DNA of 64,000 nucleotides, taken from assembly GCF_902459505.1 (NCBI RefSeq), contig NC_047093.1:78748308-78812307 (forward strand), given 5' to 3'. Source of the stretch: Geotrypetes seraphini (Eukaryota; Chordata; Amphibia; Gymnophiona; Dermophiidae). Below are positions 10,457-19,960 of the stretch, piece by piece. Under the pieces are notes generated by a model. The model did not search any database. It saw only the letters and a program-made list of their open reading frames with translations, and had not been told where the DNA came from. Positions within the stretch are counted from its first letter, which is position 1. Each line of letters opens with the position of its first letter. Made by a program: the position numbers and the translations under genes.

Positions 10457-11117
10457 TTCATCTAAGGCAAGGCAGATATTGGGTTGTATCAATAGAAGTT
10501 TCGTCAGCCGAAAGCCTGAAGTCATAATGCCGTTGTACAGGGCCATGGTGAGACCTCATCTGGAGTACTGTGTGCAATTCTGGAGGCCACATTACAGTAA
10601 AGATGTGCGCAGAATTGAATCGGTTCAATGGATGGCCACCAGGATGATCTCGGGGCTCAAGGGTCTCTCGTACGAAGAGAGACTGAACAAATTGCAGCTC
10701 TACACTCTTGAGGAACGTAGGAAGAGGGGAGACATGATCGAAACATTTAAGTACCTCACGGGACGTGTCGAAGTGGAAGATGATATTTTCTTTCTCAAGG
10801 GACCCTCGGCCACAAGAGGGCACCCGCTCAAACTCAGGGGCGGAAAATTTCATGGCGACACCAGAAAGTATTTCTTCACAGAGAGAGTGGTTGATCATTG
10901 GAACAAGCTTCCAGTGCAGGTGATCGAGGCAGACAGCGTGCCAGACTTTAAGAATAAATGGGATACCCATGTGGGATCCCTACGAGGGTCAAGATAAGGA
11001 AATTGGGTCATTAGGGCATAGACAGGGGGTGGGTAAGCAGAGTGGGCAGACTTGATGGGCTGTAGCCCTTTTCTGCCGTCATCTTCTATGTTTCTATGTT
11101 TCTTTGTTTCTATGTTA

Positions 11118-12050
11118 AAGCTGTGAAAACAGGTTTAGCGGCGATCGCTAACTTTAGTGCATCTAGCCCTAAGAGTTTGGTGCCAAACTTTTCAATTACT
11201 TTTTTTTTTTTTTTTGATTGGTTGAAAACCGGCAGGGTCAATTACCACATCGATTAAGCCAATTTAAAAAATTAAGTTTGGCATGCATCCCAAATTTATG
11301 TGTCACTAGGCAGCCACGATTATAGAATATGACCATTAGTCCCTCAGCTGTAGACCTTCTGAAGAAGGATTATGGAACGCTCGCCCATGAATGGGCTGAA
11401 TTTCCTGTAATAAGACACTTTGGAGGGGTAGGGGGGAAATTCAGTCCTTTGCCTTGTCTGGCAGATTGGATACACCATTTTGGACTTTATCTGCAATCAC
11501 TGACTGTTGCTATACCTTGTTCAGAAAGCACTTTGTGCTACCTTGATCCAAACAGGAACATCAAAGTTCTCTCTGCAGAACACTCCCCCACCTCCTTAGA
11601 TCAATACTAATTCATTTAATTCAGGTCATTCACATAATATATATTTATCTACCAACCATGTTGTCCACAGGATGCTTCCTATAAACTGTATTGATTATTG
11701 AAACTTTTTACTGTATAAGCCCTCCACTAAAATGTACATAATTCTTTCCTGCATTTTGCTCAGGTTACTTTATTATTGCTATTACTGTTATTTCTATGGT
11801 GCTGCCAGACATATGCAGCACTTTACAGAAATGCATACTATAGACTCCTTGCTTCTTGAAGCTTATGGTCTAATAAAGGCAGACAAAGAGACAGGGACAG
11901 GCAAAGCATATTGCGGGAGGTTTTTGAGATAACTATAGGACCAGTTGCAAAGGGTAAAGCCTCCTGAAAATCTCAGAACTAGACTAGTGGGTGGAATCAA
12001 GCAACAAGGATCACCCAAACAAACAAGGTGAACCAGCACAAAAATATACA
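11118..12050. other. Unassigned sequence
   Basis: The first ~50 bases look like the far side of the element into which CR1 inserted. The rest shows no recognisable repeat or gene. A weak CTGAAGAAGG...GAAC pattern at 11359-11383 resembles a decayed hammerhead core. Confidence 0.3.
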
Positions 12051-12232
12051 CCCTAGAACAGAGGTCTCGAACTCAAACCCTTTGCAGGGCCACATTTTGG
12101 ATTTGTAGGTACTTGAAGGGCCGCAGAAAAAAATAGTTAATGTCTTATTAAAGAAATGACAATTTTGCATGAGGTAAAACTCTTCATCTATATATATAAA
12201 ATCGGATGTAGGTATGTATGTGCCGCGATCAC

Positions 12233-14182
12233 GCAAAAACGGCTTGACCGATTTGAACGAAACTTGGTATGCAGATCCCTCACTACCCGGGATGATATGT
12301 TCTGGGGGGTCTCGCGGCCCACCTGCACACGTGGGCGGAGCTACAAACAGATAATCGGATTTCACCCATTCATGTCAATGGAAAAAATGTAAAGAGCTGC
12401 GAACGCAAAAACGGCTTGCCCGATTTGAACGAAACTTGGTATGCCGATCCCTCACTACCTGGGGTGATATGTTCTGGGGGTCTCACGGCCCACCTGCACA
12501 TGTAGGCGGAGCTACAAACATAAAATCAGATTTCACCCATTCATGTCAATGGAAAAAATGTAAAACAGCTGCCAACGCAAAAACGGCTTGCCCGATTTGA
12601 ACGAAACTTGGTATGCAGATCCCTCACTACCTGGGGTGATATGTTCTGGGGGTATCGCGGCCAACCTGCACACCTGGGCGGAGCTACAAACAGAAAATCA
12701 GATTTCACCCAGTCATGTCAATGGAAAAAATGTAAAAACTGCCTCCGCAAAACCGGCTTGCCCAATTTGAACGAAACTTGGTATGCGGATCCCTCACTAC
12801 CTGGGGTGATATGTTCTGGGGGTCTCACGGCCCACCTGCACATGTGGGCAGAGCTACAAACATAAAATCAGATTTCACCCATTCATGTCAATGGAAAAAA
12901 TGTAAAACTGCTGCCAACGCAAAAACGGCTTGCCCGATTTGAACGAAACTTGGTATGCAGATCCCTCACTACCTGGGGTGATATGTTCTGGGGGTATCGC
13001 GGCCAACCTGCACACCTGGGCGGAGCTACAAACAGAAAATCAGATTTCACCCATTCATGTCAATGGAAAAAATGTAAAAACTGCATCTGCAAAACCGGCT
13101 TGCCCGATTTGAACGAAATTTGGTATGCGGATCCCTCACTACCTGGGGTGATATGTTCTGGGGGTCTCGCGGCCCACCTGCACACATGGGCGGAGCTACA
13201 AACAGAAAATCAGATTTCACCCATTCATGTCAATGGAAAAAATGTAAAAAACTGCCATTCTCACAGTAATTCCAACTACCTGGGGTGATATGTTCTGGGG
13301 GTCTCGCGGCCCACCTGCACACGTGGGCGGAGCTACAAACAGAACATCAGATTTCACCCATTCATGTCAATGGAAAAATGTAAAAAGCTGCCATTCTCAC
13401 TGTGACCAATTTGGACGAAACTTGGTATGCAGATCCCTCACTACCTGGGGTGATATGTTCTGGGGGTCTCGCGGCCCACCTGCACATGTGGGCGGAGCTA
13501 CAAACAGAAAATCAGATTTCACCCATTCATGTCAATGGAAAAAATGTAAAAAGCTGCCATTCTCACAGTAATTCACAAACGGCTTGACCGATTTGAACGA
13601 AACTTGGTATACAGATCCCTCACTACCTGGGGAGATATGTTCTGGGGGTCTCGCAGCCCTCCTGCACACGTGGGCGGAGCTACAAACAGAAAATCACATT
13701 TCACCCATTCATGTCAATGGAAAAAATGTAAAAAGCTGCCATTCTCACAGTAATTCAAAAACGTCTTGACCAATTTGAACGAAACTTGGTATGCAGATCC
13801 CTCACTACCTGGGGTGATATGTTCTGGGGGTCTCGCGGCCCTCCTGCACACGTGGGCGGAGCTACAAACAGAAAATCAGATTTCACCCATTCATGTCAAT
13901 GGAAAAAATGTAAAAAGCTGCCATTCTCACTGTGACCAATTTGGACGAAACTTGGTATGCAGATCCCTCACTACCTGGGGTGATATGTCCTGGGGGTCTC
14001 GCGGCCCACCTGCACACGAGGGCGGAGCTACAAACAGAACATCAGATTTCACCCATTCATGTCAATGGAAAAAATGTAAACAGCTGCCATTCTCACAGTA
14101 AATCTAAAACGGCTTGACCGATTTGAACAAAACTTGGTATGCAGATCCCTCACTAACTGGGGTGATATGTTCTGGGGGTCTC
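12233..14182 (+). repeat. 12-copy ~171-182 bp minisatellite in Helitron
   Basis: The unit runs from cggcttgaccgatttgaacg through gatatgttctgggggtctcg, cacacgtgggcggagctac and atgtcaatggaaaaaatgt. The marker gatatgt occurs at 12294, 12466, 12638, 12808, 12980, 13150, 13287, 13452, 13634, 13816, 13982 and 14164. Spacing is 170-172 bp in the first six, then 137 and 165, then 182, 182, 166 and 182 where a cagtaattca-type spacer is present. Unit types therefore group along the array. Short open frames here simply repeat with the unit and are not genes. Confidence 0.92.
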
Positions 14183-14402
14183 TTCACCCAAGAATTTATA
14201 TGTTCTTGCTCCTGGAGGTGAAACTAAAAATGTTGTTTATAATCAAGTTTTGTGTTAGTTGTATTGTATTCATTTTGTCAAATATTTCACATTATAATTT
14301 GAATATTGTACTTTTTATAAAGCTGTAAAAAAATAATTTCATTCACCACTATAAAGTATCTATATTTGAATCCATTTACAGTGTTATTGCTATAATTAAA
14401 TA

Positions 14403-14418
14403 CCCGTGCAACGCCGGG
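14403..14418 (+). terminator. Helitron 3' terminal hairpin
   Basis: The sequence cccgtgcaacgccggg forms a short GC stem just before atcagCTAG. In Helitrons this hairpin marks the end of rolling-circle transfer. Confidence 0.75.
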
Positions 14419-14639
14419 GCATCAGCTAGTAGTTTATAAATCTTTCCTTTTGGCTAAGACTTAATAATAATATTGTCATTTATAGTTAAAGAGACATATG
14501 AACAAGAAACTTTTATTTTACTTTTGTGATTATGATAAACATACCGAGGGCCTCAAAATAGTACCTGGCGGGCTGCATGTGGCCCCCGGGCCGCGTGTTT
14601 GAGACCACTGCCCTAGAAACATCTGTATATGAGCAAAAT

Positions 14640-16136
14640 TGGATGAACATGCAAATAAAGGTGAGCCGGTTGATATTGTGTTTTTGAATTTTCAAAAGAC
14701 ATTTGACAAAGTACTTCATGAAAGACTTCTGATGAAATTAGAAAGTTATGGGATAGGAGGTAATGCCCTATTATGGGTTAAGAACTGGTTGAAAGAAAAC
14801 ATAGAGTAGGTTTAAATGGTCAATATTCTCAATGGAGAAGGGTAAATAGTGGGGTTCCCCAGGGGTCTGTGCTGAGACCACTGCTTTTTAACATATTTAT
14901 CAATGATCTAGAGATGGGAATAACTAGTGAGAAGATTAAATATGCTGATGACACAAAGTTGTTCAAAGTTGTAAAATTGCAAGAGGACCTTGTGAAACTG
15001 GGAGACTGGACATCAAAATGGCAGGTCATGTTTAATGTGAGCAAGTGCAAAGTGATGCATGTGGGAAAGAGAAACCCAAATTATAGCTATATGATGCAAA
15101 GTTCCACATTAGGAGTCACAGCCCATGAAAAGGGGGAGAATGTGGCACAGTGGTTAAAGCTACAGCCTCAGCACATTGAGGGTGTGGGTTCAAATCCACG
15201 CTGTTCCTTGTGACTCTGAGCAAGTCATATAATCTCCCCATTGCCCCAGGTACATTAGATAGATTGTGAACCCACTGGGACAGACAGGGAAAAATGTTTG
15301 AGTACTTGAATAAATTTATGTAACCCATTCTGAGCTCCCCGGGAGAACAGTATAGTAAAGGGAATAAATAAATCTAGGTGTCATTTTTGGAAAATATATT
15401 GAATTCCTCAGCTCAGTGTGCAACAGTTACTAAGAAAGCAAATAGAATGTTAGGAATTATCAAGAAAGGAATAGAAAACAAAGAAGAAAATGTTAAAATG
15501 TCCTTGTATCACTCTATGGTACAGCTGCATCTCAAATACCATGTGCAATTCTGGTCACCGTATTTCCATAAAGATATAGGAGAATTAGAAAAGGTACAGA
15601 GAAGAGTGACAAAAACGATAAAAGGGATGGGACAATTTCCCTAAGAGGAAAGACTAAGGCAGCTAGAGCTCTTCAGCTTGGAGAAGAGACAGCTCAGGGG
15701 TGATATGATAGAGGTCTATAAAATACTGAGTAGAGTGGAAAGGGTAGATATGAATCACTTGATCGCTCTTTAAAAAAACAACAACTAGGACTAGGGTGTA
15801 TTCAATGAAACTACTAAGTTGTAGATTTAAAGCAAACCAGATAAAATATTTCTTCACATAATATATAATTAAACTCTGCTAGAGAATGTGGTGAAATCAG
15901 TTAGCTTAGCAGGGTTTAACAAAGGTTTGGATAATTTCCTAAAAGTCCATAGACCATTATTAAGATGGCTTGGGGAAATCCACTGCTTATTCGTAGGATA
16001 CACAGCATAAAATATGTTTTACTACTTGGAATCTAGCTAGGTACTTGGGACTTGGGTTGGCCACTATTGGAAACCGGTTACTGGGCTTGATGGACCTTTG
16101 GTCTGTCCCAGTAAGGCAATTCTTATGTTCTTATGC
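14640..16136 (+). pseudogene. CR1 LINE, split by a SINE
   Basis: RT motifs are visible: DIVFLNFQKTFDKVLHERLL (motif A region), SGVPQGSVLRPLLFNIFIND (motif B) and KYADDTKLF (motif C). They are followed by FNVSKCKVMHVGKRN. After the SINE at 15131-15372 the C-terminal part continues (CATVTKKANRMLGIIKKG, HSMVQLHLKYHVQFWSP, EKVQRRVTKTIKGM). The 3' end reads ggcttgatggacctttggtc then ttcttatgttcttatg, a CR1 tail. Several stops and frameshifts make it inactive, and the endonuclease part is absent. Confidence 0.87.
15131..15372 (+). mobile_element. tRNA-derived SINE inserted in CR1
   Basis: The head contains tggcacagtggttaaagc (A-box region) and gtgggttcaaatccacgc (B box). This is followed by a ccttgtgactctgagcaagt block of the CORE/MIR type and a LINE-like tail, cattctgagctccccgggag, ending in aataaataaat. 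Empty-site logic fits, since the CR1 text gaaaag...atctaggtgtc rejoins when it is removed. Pol III promoter boxes are intact enough to recognise; activity is unknown. Confidence 0.78.
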
Positions 16137-16189
16137 TAGGAGGAAGGAGACAGGCCCTAAATAACAGAAGTCACCAGCTATTATAAGGT

Positions 16190-17258
16190 CCACTGCATTT
16201 TACAATAACCCCTGGATTCTCTAACCGGTGCTCATGTCAGTGGCCATCTTAAATGTGGCCACCAATTTTGTGTCAATCATGTGATAGCGCCGGTTAGAGA
16301 ATCGTTCTTGATTGCGAGCAGCCTCGGCAAAAGAGGGAGGAACTGTGCCTAGCACTTGCTTAGAAAAGCAATCACTAGGCACAGCTCCTCCCCTTATCCT
16401 TCCTGTCAAAATTTTAAAAGCTTTCATCTGCACGCCGCTGTTGCTCTCACTGCCGGCTGATAGAGCAGGGGAAATCTCTGATCAGCTGAGTCAACGGGAC
16501 TTCCCGAAGCTGCCAGCTTTGGGGCTTCCTCTGTGCTCAGCTGTTTGGAGCTTCCCCTGCCAGCTCATCAGCTGAGCCAGCAGGGGAAGCTCCAAAGAGC
16601 TGAACCAGCAGGGAAAGCCCCAAGGCTGGCAACTTCAGGAAGTCCTGCCAGCTCAGCTGATTGGGGATTTCCCTACAATCAGCTCAGTCAGCAGAGAAAG
16701 CAGTGGCTGTGGCAGGTAGAAGACCCCCCCCTCAATCGGCAGGAGGGATACCCACTCCCTCCTGCCTGAATGATCCCCCTCACACTCCCCCACACCCGAA
16801 ATCAGCAGGAGGGATGCTTACTCCTTCCTGCCTGAACAAACTTTCTGACACTCCCTCACACCTGAAATTGGAAGGAGGGCTGCCCACTCCATCCTGCCTG
16901 AATAATGCTCCCCCCCACATCCGAAAATGGCAAGAGGTATGCCTACTCCCTCATAGAAACATGATGACAGATAAAGGCCAAATGGCTCATCTAGTCTGCC
17001 TATCCGCAGTAACCATTATCCTGCCTGAATGAACCCCCTGACAGCCTCCCATACCTGAAATCAGCAGGTGTGATGCCCCCTGAAACCGCTCTGACAACCC
17101 CATACCTTTACTGGAAGATGGGCAAGAGGGATGCCCACTCCCTCATGCTAGCAGGCCCACCTCTTCAGAATGGTGGACCTTCTCCTTCCTGGTGTACCAG
17201 GGGATAGACTGGGAGGGGGCCTAAAGTCCTGATTGGCCCTGGTGCCTAAAGCCCCTTT
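16190..17258. repeat. Degenerate repeat block with inverted and tandem units
   Basis: It opens with an inverted pair, ggattctctaaccggtgct and gcgccggttagagaatc (16213-16304), typical of a DNA-transposon end. Between 16700 and 17140 there are several ~60-70 bp units, each with gcaggagggatgcc and ctccctcctgcctgaa. A gcctaaagtcctgattggcc segment near 17220 recurs in altered form at 35.9 kb. Open frames on the plus strand follow the units and carry no domain. Boundaries are uncertain. Confidence 0.4.
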
Positions 17259-17795
17259 CCCGGTGCATTCACCCCAAGGTCCCTCTCTCCATCTATGCTT
17301 ATCAGCCTCTCACCTCCCAGTACATACGGTTCCCTCAGATTTCTACCCGTCAAAAGCATCACTCTGCACTTCTTTGCATTGAATTTTAGTTGCTAGATGC
17401 TAGACCGTTCTTCTAACTTTTGCAGATCCTTTTTCATGTTTTCCACTCCCTCCGGGGTGTCCACTCTGTTACAAATATTGGTATCATCCGCAAAAAGGTT
17501 AACCTTACCTTCTAATCCTTCAGCAATGTTGTTCACAAACATATTGAACAGAATTGGTCCCAGCACCGAGCCATGAGGTACTCCACTACTCACCTGACCT
17601 CTGAGCAAATTCCATTTACCACTGCCCTCTGGTGTCTGTCCGTCAACCAGTTCCTAATCCAGTTCACCACTTTGGAATCTAACTTCAGCCCATGGAGTTT
17701 GTTTAAGAACCTCCTATGAGGAACCGTTTCAAAGGCTTTGCTGAAGTCTAAGTAAATTACATCTAGTGCACGTCCTTGCCTTTTGCAATTTTTGT
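17259..17795 (-). pseudogene. CR1 LINE RT fragment
   Basis: The minus strand encodes ALDVIYLDFSKAFETVPHRR (RT motif A), NWLTDRHQRAVVNG, SGVPHGSVLGPILFNMFVNN (motif B), LFADDTNIC (motif C) and KLEERSSI. Then, after a stop, it continues QLKFNAKKCRVM. A frameshift separates the motif A part from the motif B part. It is an internal piece of CR1 ORF2, lacking both ends of the element. Confidence 0.85.
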
Positions 17796-18918
17796 TTGTT
17801 TGTTCCCCTCCTTTTATGCTTTTATTGTAAACCATGTACATTTTAAATTTTATTTTTATATTTACAGTATATCACATAAACTGAACTGAAACTGAAAATG
17901 ACAAGTTAGCACTGAATTCAAAAGTAGCTTACTTGGGAGCATTCCAGCAGCAGAGTTGGGTTAAATGCTGAATTATTCAGCCCCTCACATCATAAGAAAA
18001 CCGCTTAGATCAGGGCACATAAATCGTAGACCTATCTTTAAGCGGTTTGTCTTATGTGCTCAAGAGCTGAATAATGACATAACTAGCTATGTGCTAGCCA
18101 GCTTTAAAAAAAATGGATATTCAATGCCAAAGCCCAGATAGGGTCCAACATTGAATATCCAGGAATACCTCCAGTGGCAGTCAGCTGTTGGCTGAATGTC
18201 GGAGGGACTCTATATTTATTTGCCATTGGGGATAATTCAAACAATTGGAGCAGCCCAGTCGTAGTTATGAACTGTAGCTGTTTGTTAAACTTATGGTCTT
18301 GTGTATTTAGCATATCAGGCTGATTAAGTCAGCCTTTTATTTAAAAAAAAAATTCTCAAAACACAGAGCTGCATATTGGGTGCTGCTATAATGTCTTAAT
18401 AAGATACCCAAATGTCATTAAAAAAAAAAAAGAAGAAAACCACACAATTCCCATAGAACACTAAATTGGCAGAAGAAATGATGATCCAGGAATCTTCAAG
18501 ATAAAAGCTTTTCTTATAAAACACCTTATGATATACAGTGGTTGAGTGGTACGGACTCAACACAAGCAATAAACAACCAACAAAAGTGAAAAAGCTCTAA
18601 GAGGTAATATAAGCAATCTTTTTCTATACAGCAACAAAGATCTGCCACTAGATAAAAAGGAAATGTCTTCAACAAAGTGTACAGAAGAGTTAACAAATGA
18701 GAGCTTACAGAGGTATCATCAAGTGGGAAGTCTCTGCAGCAGCTATGAAAATGACCCTTAAGGAGGCTATTTTGCAGTGCTGCAGCTACTCTGCCACTTT
18801 TCTCCCAAATGTCATTCCATATGTCCAATGAACCACACCTTTATGTAAGATATATTCTTTTCTCTTGAAGGATTTTTTTTTGTGTGTGTATGTGCAAGGA
18901 ATTTAGCACAGCAGTTAA
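17796..18918. other. Mostly unassigned; small hairpin at 17960-18078
   Basis: The arms gctgaattattcagc and cataagaaaaccgctta are mirrored by taagcggtttgtcttatg and gagctgaataat, so a small hairpin MITE is likely. A second pair, ggatattcaatgcc and cattgaatatcc, lies at 18115-18164. Nothing else is recognised. Confidence 0.35.
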
Positions 18919-19515
18919 GGGCTGCTTTTACTAAGGTGTGCTAGCGTTTTTAGCGCATGCAGGAAATTACTGCGCGTTACACTTCTAGAACTAACGCCAG
19001 CTCAATGCTGGCGTTAAGGTCTAGCGCACATGGCAATGTAGTGCACACAGGGCAGGATTAACCAATAAGCCAAATAGACACGTGCCTAGGGCCCGAAATG
19101 GTCAGGGGGGCCCAATGAAGGAGAGCATCAACATTGTTTTTTCCAAACGACGATGGGCCCCTCCAGCATCGATCAGAAATGCGGGCCCCCCCGATCGGCA
19201 ACGCGGGCTCCACCCCAATCGGCAATTCAGCCCCCCCCCCCCTCCATCGACGGAAAGTAAGACAAGCAAGCAACGTGGGTAAGAAAGGCAACGGGAACTG
19301 TAATTCTACAAGCGGTGCTGCTTGCCCAAAGCTTCCCTCTGACGCAACTTCCTGTTTCTGCCTGGGCGCATGGTGGGGTGGGGTGGGGTGGGGTGGGGTG
19401 GGTTGGGGCAGGAGGCCCAGTGTACTTGTGTGCCTAGGGGCTCTCGACGAATTAATCCTGCCCTGAGCGCTATTCCGTGCGTTAAAGCTCTAGCGTACCT
19501 CAGTAAAAGGACCCC
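18919..19515. mobile_element. Harbinger-like palindromic MITE split by a hAT
   Basis: The ends gggctgcttttactaagg and ctcagtaaaaggacccc are inverted repeats flanked by TAA on both sides (3 bp TWA-type TSD). The MITE proper is about 180 bp, rich in ctagcgc/gcgctag palindromes. A 418 bp hAT has landed in it. Confidence 0.7.
19048..19465. mobile_element. Non-autonomous hAT element
   Basis: The terminal repeats are cagggcaggattaa and ttaatcctgccctg. The same family at 58870-59240 has perfect 8 bp TSDs; here the flanks agtgcaca and agcgctat match only in part. The interior is GC-rich with a (ggggt)n stretch near 19371-19402. No transposase is encoded. Confidence 0.75.
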
Positions 19516-19960
19516 TAACTGGAGTTGTTTGTTTCTCACTATTCAGATGGGCCACAAATCAGCATAAATGACTAAATATCTGAAAATATTAAAAATTGTA
19601 TATATGCATATGTTTAATCCATGCAACAATGGTAAGAGCAGTTAAAAGCCATAGACTTAGAATACAATGGATGTTACATAAGGATCTTCCCTTCTGTTTG
19701 TTGATAAGTTCATTGAAGTTTGTGTTTTCTAGTCACTATAGTGTTTCTCTTGAGAAATTATTTCCCCTCCCCCCTTGATTTGCAATAGAAAAAGTAGAAA
19801 TAGAACCCAAAAGTGCCCAAAAATCATTGTTTCGCTACAAAACCAAAAGGTTCTACATAGAATTAAAGGAGTTCAATTTCATAAGAATAGCCTTCATGTC
19901 CAATCTTCAAGCTACCTCCTCCCTTCCTGTCACATCACAACACTTTGGTGGATAGGAGAA

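Larger units (their letters stand above)
9544..11117 (+). pseudogene. CR1 LINE, 5'-truncated, split by an insertion
   Basis: The first part encodes the late reverse-transcriptase motifs SGVPQGSVLGPLLFNIF (motif B) and LFADDAKLC (motif C), then NAKKCKVMHLGSG. After an insertion (9963-10456) the frame resumes with CINRSFVSRKPEVIMPLYRA and MVRPHLEYCVQFWRP, YEERLNKLQL, EERRKRGDMIETFKYL and the C-terminal KYFFTERVVDHWNKLPVQVI. The element closes with repeated ttctatgt units (11085-11117), the CR1 3' signature. The 5' half, with endonuclease and early RT motifs, is missing. Confidence 0.88.
12187..14429 (+). mobile_element. Non-autonomous Helitron
   Basis: It begins tctatatatataaaatcgg and ends atcagCTAG. 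A terminal hairpin cccgtgcaacgccggg lies 11 bases before the end. It sits between A (12186) and T (14430), the Helitron target. The uninterrupted hAT copy at 32833-33144 gives the empty site: outside the Helitron the flanks read aactctt(c/t)a and tagtttataaatc. No Rep/helicase is encoded; the interior is almost wholly a minisatellite. Confidence 0.88.
12059..14610. mobile_element. hAT MITE carrying a Helitron
   Basis: The ends cagaggtctcgaactc and gtttgagaccactg are inverted repeats flanked by perfect 8 bp TSDs, ccctagaa (12051-12058 and 14611-14618). Outside the inserted Helitron the element is only about 310 bp. It matches, in reverse orientation, the intact copy at 32833-33144. It is non-autonomous, without transposase. 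Confidence 0.88.

Noticed and set aside
10458-10970. 170-codon frame on the minus strand
   Set aside because: Antisense shadow of the CR1 C-terminal region, which is clearly coding on the plus strand.
11359-11383. CTGAAGAAGG...GAAC resembling a hammerhead core
   Set aside because: GAAA is not present and no closing stem I was found; kept only as a weak note.
12233-14182. CRISPR-like regular repeats
   Set aside because: Units are ~170-182 bp, contiguous and without unique spacers, in a vertebrate transposon.
12588-14328. Series of 60-112 codon frames with repeated MPDLNETWYADPSLPG
   Set aside because: Each is one translation of the Helitron minisatellite unit; they repeat with the DNA and have no independent support as proteins.
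15131-15210. Possible tRNA gene (A and B boxes)
   Set aside because: Does not fold into a full cloverleaf, continues into a CORE-like block and LINE tail: a SINE.
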